Part shown: one piece after another, positions 60,480 through 64,000 of the stretch | How positions within the stretch are numbered: position 1 is the stretch's first letter | Layout: each line of letters begins with the position of its first letter | Assembly: GCF_900110555.1 (NCBI RefSeq) | Contig: NZ_FOEE01000001.1 | Location: 557,027-621,026 of the forward strand | Length of the DNA: 64,000 bases | Source of the DNA: Trujillonella endophytica | Lineage (GTDB): Bacteria; Actinomycetota; Actinomycetes; Mycobacteriales; Geodermatophilaceae | Direction of reading: 5' to 3' | The notes under the pieces: model-generated | Seen by the model: the letters and a program-made list of their open reading frames with translations, nothing else | What the model was told of the DNA's origin: nothing | Databases searched by the model: none | Translations under genes and position numbers: made by a program

Positions 60480-61978
60480 TGCGCGCGGGAGCAGGTGTGC
60501 CCGCGGCCCGCGAGGTCTCGGTGCTGGTCATCGGCGCGGGGGCCGCCGGGATCCTCATGGGCATCGGCCTGCGGGAGCGCGGCATCGAGGACTTCGTGAT
60601 CCTCGAGAAGGCCGGGTCGCTCGGGGGGACCTGGCGCGACAACGTGTACCCCGGGGTCGCCTGCGACGTCCCGGCGATCTACTACAGCTACTCCTTCGCG
60701 CCGAACACGAGCGCACCCATGCGGTACGCCACCGGCCGCGAGCTGTGGTCGTACTTCGACTCCGTGGCCACCGACCGGGGGCTCGCCGGCCACCTCCGCT
60801 ACGGCGCCGAGGTCACCTCCGCCGCGTGGAACGGGACCGCCTGGGAGGTCGAGACGGCGAGCGGGGAGCGCTGGACCGCCGGCATCGTCGTCGGCGCCGT
60901 CGGTCGCCTGCACCGGCCCCGCTTCCCGGACATCCCCGGCATGGCCGACTTCGCGGGGGTCGTCCGCCACGCCTCGCAGTGGGACCCCGACCTCGACCTG
61001 CGTGGTGTGCGGCTCGGCGTGATCGGCACGGGCTCGTCGTCGGTGCAGATCGTGTCGGCCGCGTCGCAGCAGGTGGCCCACCTCGACCTGTTCCAGCGGA
61101 CCGCCCAGTGGGTCTACCCGCGGGCGAACGAGCCCGTCGCCGAGGCCGTGCGGGCGGAGATGCTGGCCTCGCCGGAGGGGGCCCGGAAGCACTACGCCGC
61201 GATGGAGGCCGAGAGCCTGCGCCTGGGCGAGATCGCGGTCTCGGGGACGGCGGAGCAGGTCGAGGCGCGCAACCAGGTGATCCGGGATGCGCTGGCCGCG
61301 GTGCGCGACCCGGTCCTGCGGGCCAAGCTGACGCCGGACTACGACATCGGCTGCAAGCGCCTGGTCATCTCGGGCACCTTCTACGACGCGGTCCAGCGCC
61401 CGAACGTCGACGTCGTCACCGACGGCATCCTGCGCTTCGAGCGGGAGGGGATCCGGACCACCGACGGAGTGCTCCACCCGCTGGACGTCGTCGTCCTCGC
61501 CACCGGGTTCCACGCCGACAACTACCTGCGCCCGATGCGGGTGCGGGGGGCGGGCGGCGTCGACCTGGAGGAGCTCTGGGCCGACGTCTTCCTCACCTAC
61601 AAGTCGGTCGCCGTTCCGCACCTGCCGAACTTCTTCCTGATCAACGGGCCGTTCTCCCCGGGCGGCAGCCTCAACATCATCGCGGTGATCGAGAACCACG
61701 CCGCGTTCGTCCTCCAGCTGGTCGACCGCGTGCTGGCCGAGCGGGTGGCGATCGCGCCGGACGCGGGCAGCTCGGCCGCGTTCGTGGACCGCATGCGGGA
61801 CCGGGCCAAGGGAACGGTCTGGTACACGGGCGGCTGCACGAGCTGGTACCTCGACCGCGACGGCGTCCCCCTGGTGGCGCCCATGACCCTGAGCGAGCTG
61901 CGGGCGGAGATGGCCGAGCCGGTCTGGGCGGACTTCGACGTCCGTCCGCTGGCGGGCAGCTGCTCCGCAGCCAGCTGA
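60479..61978 (+). CDS. Baeyer-Villiger monooxygenase-like flavoprotein
   Basis: A 499-residue FAD/NAD(P)H monooxygenase. FAD motif VIGAGAAG near residue 18, GGTWRDNVYPGVACDVP, the fingerprint FAGVVRHASQWD near residue 158 and NADPH motif VIGTGSSS fit type I Baeyer-Villiger enzymes. It diverges from the enzyme at 46909, so the two probably act on different ketones. ATG 60479 is preceded by TCGGAG. Downstream lies a NIPSNAP protein after 70 nt. Confidence 0.88.
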   Translation: MRAGAGVPAAREVSVLVIGAGAAGILMGIGLRERGIEDFVILEKAGSLGGTWRDNVYPGVACDVPAIYYSYSFAPNTSAPMRYATGRELWSYFDSVATDRGLAGHLRYGAEVTSAAWNGTAWEVETASGERWTAGIVVGAVGRLHRPRFPDIPGMADFAGVVRHASQWDPDLDLRGVRLGVIGTGSSSVQIVSAASQQVAHLDLFQRTAQWVYPRANEPVAEAVRAEMLASPEGARKHYAAMEAESLRLGEIAVSGTAEQVEARNQVIRDALAAVRDPVLRAKLTPDYDIGCKRLVISGTFYDAVQRPNVDVVTDGILRFEREGIRTTDGVLHPLDVVVLATGFHADNYLRPMRVRGAGGVDLEELWADVFLTYKSVAVPHLPNFFLINGPFSPGGSLNIIAVIENHAAFVLQLVDRVLAERVAIAPDAGSSAAFVDRMRDRAKGTVWYTGGCTSWYLDRDGVPLVAPMTLSELRAEMAEPVWADFDVRPLAGSCSAAS

Positions 61979-62048
61979 CCAACCTGAGCGACGCACGACC
62001 GCCGGGCGCCGTGCCCGGGGGAATCGACCCGACCCGGAGGAGCCAGCC

Positions 62049-62759
62049 GTGACCATGCCCAACGTGCACAAGAGCAGGAAGCTGTTCCTGCACGAGAAGA
62101 CCACGCTCCGGACCGGCGCCACGCCCCGGTTCGCCGATGAGTTCGCCGGCCAGTACCAGCCGCTCATGGAGGGCCTCGGCGCCCGGCTGTTCGGCACCTG
62201 GGAGGGCTCCCCGCTCAACTCGAACTGGCCCGAGGTGACGACCATCTGGGAGATCGACAGCTACACCCACCTCTCCCGGATCGGGGCGGCCCGGCACCGG
62301 GAGGTCGGCACCCGCAAGCAGTTCGACCAGTGGACCGGGCTGCTGGGCGAGCTCGGGGCGACCGGGGAGGGCCGGCTGGTCTTCGGCAACCCGGGGATCA
62401 AGTCGGTCGAGGAGCACCGCGCCGCGGGAACGCAGACCACGGTGGTCCTCGAGGAGATCATGACCACCAAGCCGGACAGCCAGACCAAGTACGTCCAGGA
62501 GCTCGAGCACCTGTACGTGCCCTGGTCGGAGCGGACCGGCAAGACGTGGGTCGGGTCGTTCACCACGGTCTTCCGCAACAGCGAGGTCATCCACTACTGG
62601 GCGCTCGAGGGCGGCTGGGACGGCTTCGCCAAGTACTACCCGAGCTGGGGCGAGACGCCCGACCCCGACATCCGCGCCTGGATGAACGTGGCCGGTGCCC
62701 TCCGCGACGGCTGGGACGACTCGTTCCTGCAGTCGCTCCCGGCCAACCCGCTGGGATGA
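62049..62759 (+). CDS. NIPSNAP-family protein
   Basis: A 236-residue protein with two NIPSNAP-like dimeric barrel halves; FADEFAGQYQPLMEGLG starts the first and TTVVLEEIMTTKPDSQ the second, with EVIHYWALEGGWDGFAKYYPSW. The biochemical role of this family in bacteria is open. GTG 62049 follows GGAGGAG; the ATG two codons later is also possible. Its stop overlaps the esterase start by 4 nt. Confidence 0.83.
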   Translation: MTMPNVHKSRKLFLHEKTTLRTGATPRFADEFAGQYQPLMEGLGARLFGTWEGSPLNSNWPEVTTIWEIDSYTHLSRIGAARHREVGTRKQFDQWTGLLGELGATGEGRLVFGNPGIKSVEEHRAAGTQTTVVLEEIMTTKPDSQTKYVQELEHLYVPWSERTGKTWVGSFTTVFRNSEVIHYWALEGGWDGFAKYYPSWGETPDPDIRAWMNVAGALRDGWDDSFLQSLPANPLG

Positions 62760-63739
62760 CCGCCACTGACGGCCTGGTGCCCGCCGCGACGTCCACCGGT
62801 GCGGAGGGCTGGGGTCTGCGGCCCGTGCGCGACCCGGACGCCGAGGCGCTGGTGCGCCAGTTCGTCGCGGCGGGCGGACCGCTGTTGTCCGAGCGGGGGG
62901 TGGCGGGGGCGCGCGCCTACCTGGAGCAGTCCGCGGCTGCCGGCGCCCCCGGACCGCACGTCGAGCGGGTCGAGGACCGCCGCATCGACGTCGACGGGCG
63001 CACCGTCCCGGTGCGGGTCCACGCCCCGGCGTCGGAGGCACCGCTGCCCACGGTCGTGTACTGCCACGGCGGCGGGTTCGTGATCGGCAGCGTCGCGGCG
63101 TCCGACGCCTTCGCCCGCCGGCTCGCGGTCGCGGGGCCGTGCGTCGTCGTCTCGGTGGACTACCGGCTGGCGCCCGAGCACCCGTTCCCCGCCGGGATCG
63201 AGGACGCCGTCGCGGCGTTGGACTGGACCGCCGAGCACGCCGGCGAGCTCGGCGGAGACCCCGGCCGGGTGGTCGCCCTGGGAGACTCCGCCGGAGCCAC
63301 GCTCACCGCCGCGGCCGTGCGCCGGGTCACCGCGGCGGGCCGGCGACCGGTGCGCCGGCAGGTGCTCGCCTATCCGGGCGCAGGAGTCGACCGGGCCCGC
63401 ACGACCGCGTTCGGGGGCGAGTGGCCGCTGACCGACGTCGACAGCGCCTGGTTCGCCGCCCAGTACCTCCCGGAGCCGTCGATGCGGTCGGACCCGGACT
63501 CCGCGCTGCTGACCGCCGACGTCACCGGCGTACCGCCCACGACGCTCCTCCTGGGCGGTTGCGATCCGCTGATGCCCGAGGGGCTGGCCTACGCGGCGCA
63601 CCTGACCAACGCCGGCGTCTCGGTGGACCTGCACCTGTACGCCGGGCAGATCCACGGCTTCCTGACCTTCCCCGACACCGCCCTGCCGCGCAGCCGCGAG
63701 GCGCTCGGCGTCGTGACCAACGCGATCCGCAACGCCTGA
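62756..63739 (+). CDS. Alpha/beta hydrolase, HSL-type esterase
   Basis: A 327-residue esterase with the full HGGGFVIG oxyanion motif, GDSAGAT nucleophile elbow, GGCDPLMPEG (Asp) and QIHGFL (His). The YRLAPEHPFPAGIED stretch is canonical. It would hydrolyse the ester or lactone produced by the Baeyer-Villiger enzyme of the same transcript. ATG inside the NIPSNAP stop overlap. Last gene before the mobile element. Confidence 0.92.
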   Translation: MTATDGLVPAATSTGAEGWGLRPVRDPDAEALVRQFVAAGGPLLSERGVAGARAYLEQSAAAGAPGPHVERVEDRRIDVDGRTVPVRVHAPASEAPLPTVVYCHGGGFVIGSVAASDAFARRLAVAGPCVVVSVDYRLAPEHPFPAGIEDAVAALDWTAEHAGELGGDPGRVVALGDSAGATLTAAAVRRVTAAGRRPVRRQVLAYPGAGVDRARTTAFGGEWPLTDVDSAWFAAQYLPEPSMRSDPDSALLTADVTGVPPTTLLLGGCDPLMPEGLAYAAHLTNAGVSVDLHLYAGQIHGFLTFPDTALPRSREALGVVTNAIRNA

Positions 63740-63781
63740 GGACCCGGTGACGTCGTGGACGTCGGGATGCTCCTATCGGCG

Positions 63782-64000
63782 TCAAGCAGTGGAGACCAGG
63801 TCGTCAAAGTCGGCGAGTAGCGCGGTGTGGACCTCACGGACGACGTAGCGCTTGAGGCAGCGCATGATCTCTTTCTTGCTCAGTCCCTGGGCGGTGCGGC
63901 GGGCGACGTAGGCGCGGGTGCGGTCGTCGTGGCGCATCCGGCAGAGCACGATCCGATGGATCGCGTTGTTGGCGGCGCGGTCGCCGCCGCGGTTGAGCCG
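63782..64000 (-). mobile_element. IS110-family transposase, C-terminal part (cut by the window edge)
   Basis: The reverse strand encodes 72 residues ending at a TGA: RLNRGGDRAANNAIHRIV, RMRHDDRTRAYVARRT and GLSKKEIMRCLKRYV are diagnostic of the second (transposase_20) domain of IS110 transposases. The catalytic DEDD domain would lie beyond the window. Its stop is only 42 nt from the esterase stop, so the element end lies very close to or inside that gap. No terminal repeats are visible, as expected for IS110. Confidence 0.9.

Noticed and set aside
1..64000. GTCGAC-rich stretches inside genes
   Set aside because: Val-Asp codon pairs create this sequence often in GC-rich coding DNA; only intergenic copies with the full 16-bp geometry were counted.
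1..64000. CRISPR arrays, tRNA, rRNA, prophage or toxin-antitoxin genes
   Set aside because: No regularly spaced repeats, cloverleaf-like sequence or matching protein families were seen on either strand.

Overview
This is a 64 kb stretch of very GC-rich chromosome from an actinobacterium. The GC bias, the many GTG starts, the tight 4-nt stop/start overlaps, the several LLM-family (probably F420-dependent) flavin oxidoreductases and the recurrent TetR/SDR/SnoaL/acyl-CoA gene mix all point that way. I cannot name the genus. No rRNA, tRNA, CRISPR array or phage gene was seen, and no gene-free stretch exceeds 300 bases. The only mobile-element gene is the C-terminus of an IS110-type transposase running off the right edge.

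Layout. 1-4502: two D-aminoacylase-like amidohydrolases (the first cut by the left edge) separated by two TetR regulators. 4627-9429: a decayed copy of a ThDP-enzyme 3' end, an ADP-forming acyl-CoA synthetase, a divergent thiolase-like/DUF35 pair and an enoyl-CoA hydratase. 9538-19275: a thiolase-like protein, the intact ThDP enzyme, three SDRs, a TetR, a SnoaL protein, an enoyl-CoA hydratase and an MFS exporter. 19399-29507: a seven-gene leftward unit (AMP ligase, hydratase, SDR, TetR, small enzymes, LLM) facing a rightward CoA-transferase / AMP-ligase / alcohol dehydrogenase unit. 29511-35022: a LacI-type regulator diverging from a four-gene, fully overlapping operon: D-2-hydroxyacid dehydrogenase, a UGSC-type protein carrying Cys in the selenocysteine position, a 77-residue CxxC protein, and an FMN 2-hydroxyacid dehydrogenase. 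35023-43806: TetR/hydratase/SnoaL, an esterase, and a seven-gene unit headed by two acyl-CoA dehydrogenases. 43927-48549: SnoaL, LLM, DUF35, thiolase and Baeyer-Villiger monooxygenase. 48683-54656: an SMP-30-like lactonase and an SDR/LLM/P450/cyclase/FMN-dehydrogenase unit. 54801-63739: a complete peptide/nickel-type ABC importer whose last ATPase overlaps a second Baeyer-Villiger monooxygenase, followed by a NIPSNAP protein and an HSL-family esterase.

Taken together this looks like a catabolic island for cyclic or terpenoid/steroid-like carbon skeletons. Import (ABC) would be followed by ketone formation (SDR, ADH, P450), ring oxygenation to lactones (Baeyer-Villiger enzymes), ester or lactone opening (esterases, SMP-30, cyclase), CoA activation (AMP ligases, CoA transferase, ADP-forming synthetase) and beta-oxidation or retro-aldol cleavage (acyl-CoA dehydrogenases, hydratases, thiolase/DUF35). 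The substrate is inferred from the enzyme mix only.

Two items stand out as possibly undescribed. One is the LacI-linked UGSC/CxxC/2-hydroxyacid dehydrogenase operon. The other is a recurrent 16-bp inverted repeat, TYGAC-N6-GTCRA, found at eight promoters across the window; at four divergent promoter pairs it sits 12-28 nt from the leftward start and 67-83 nt from the rightward start, which suggests a shared regulon.
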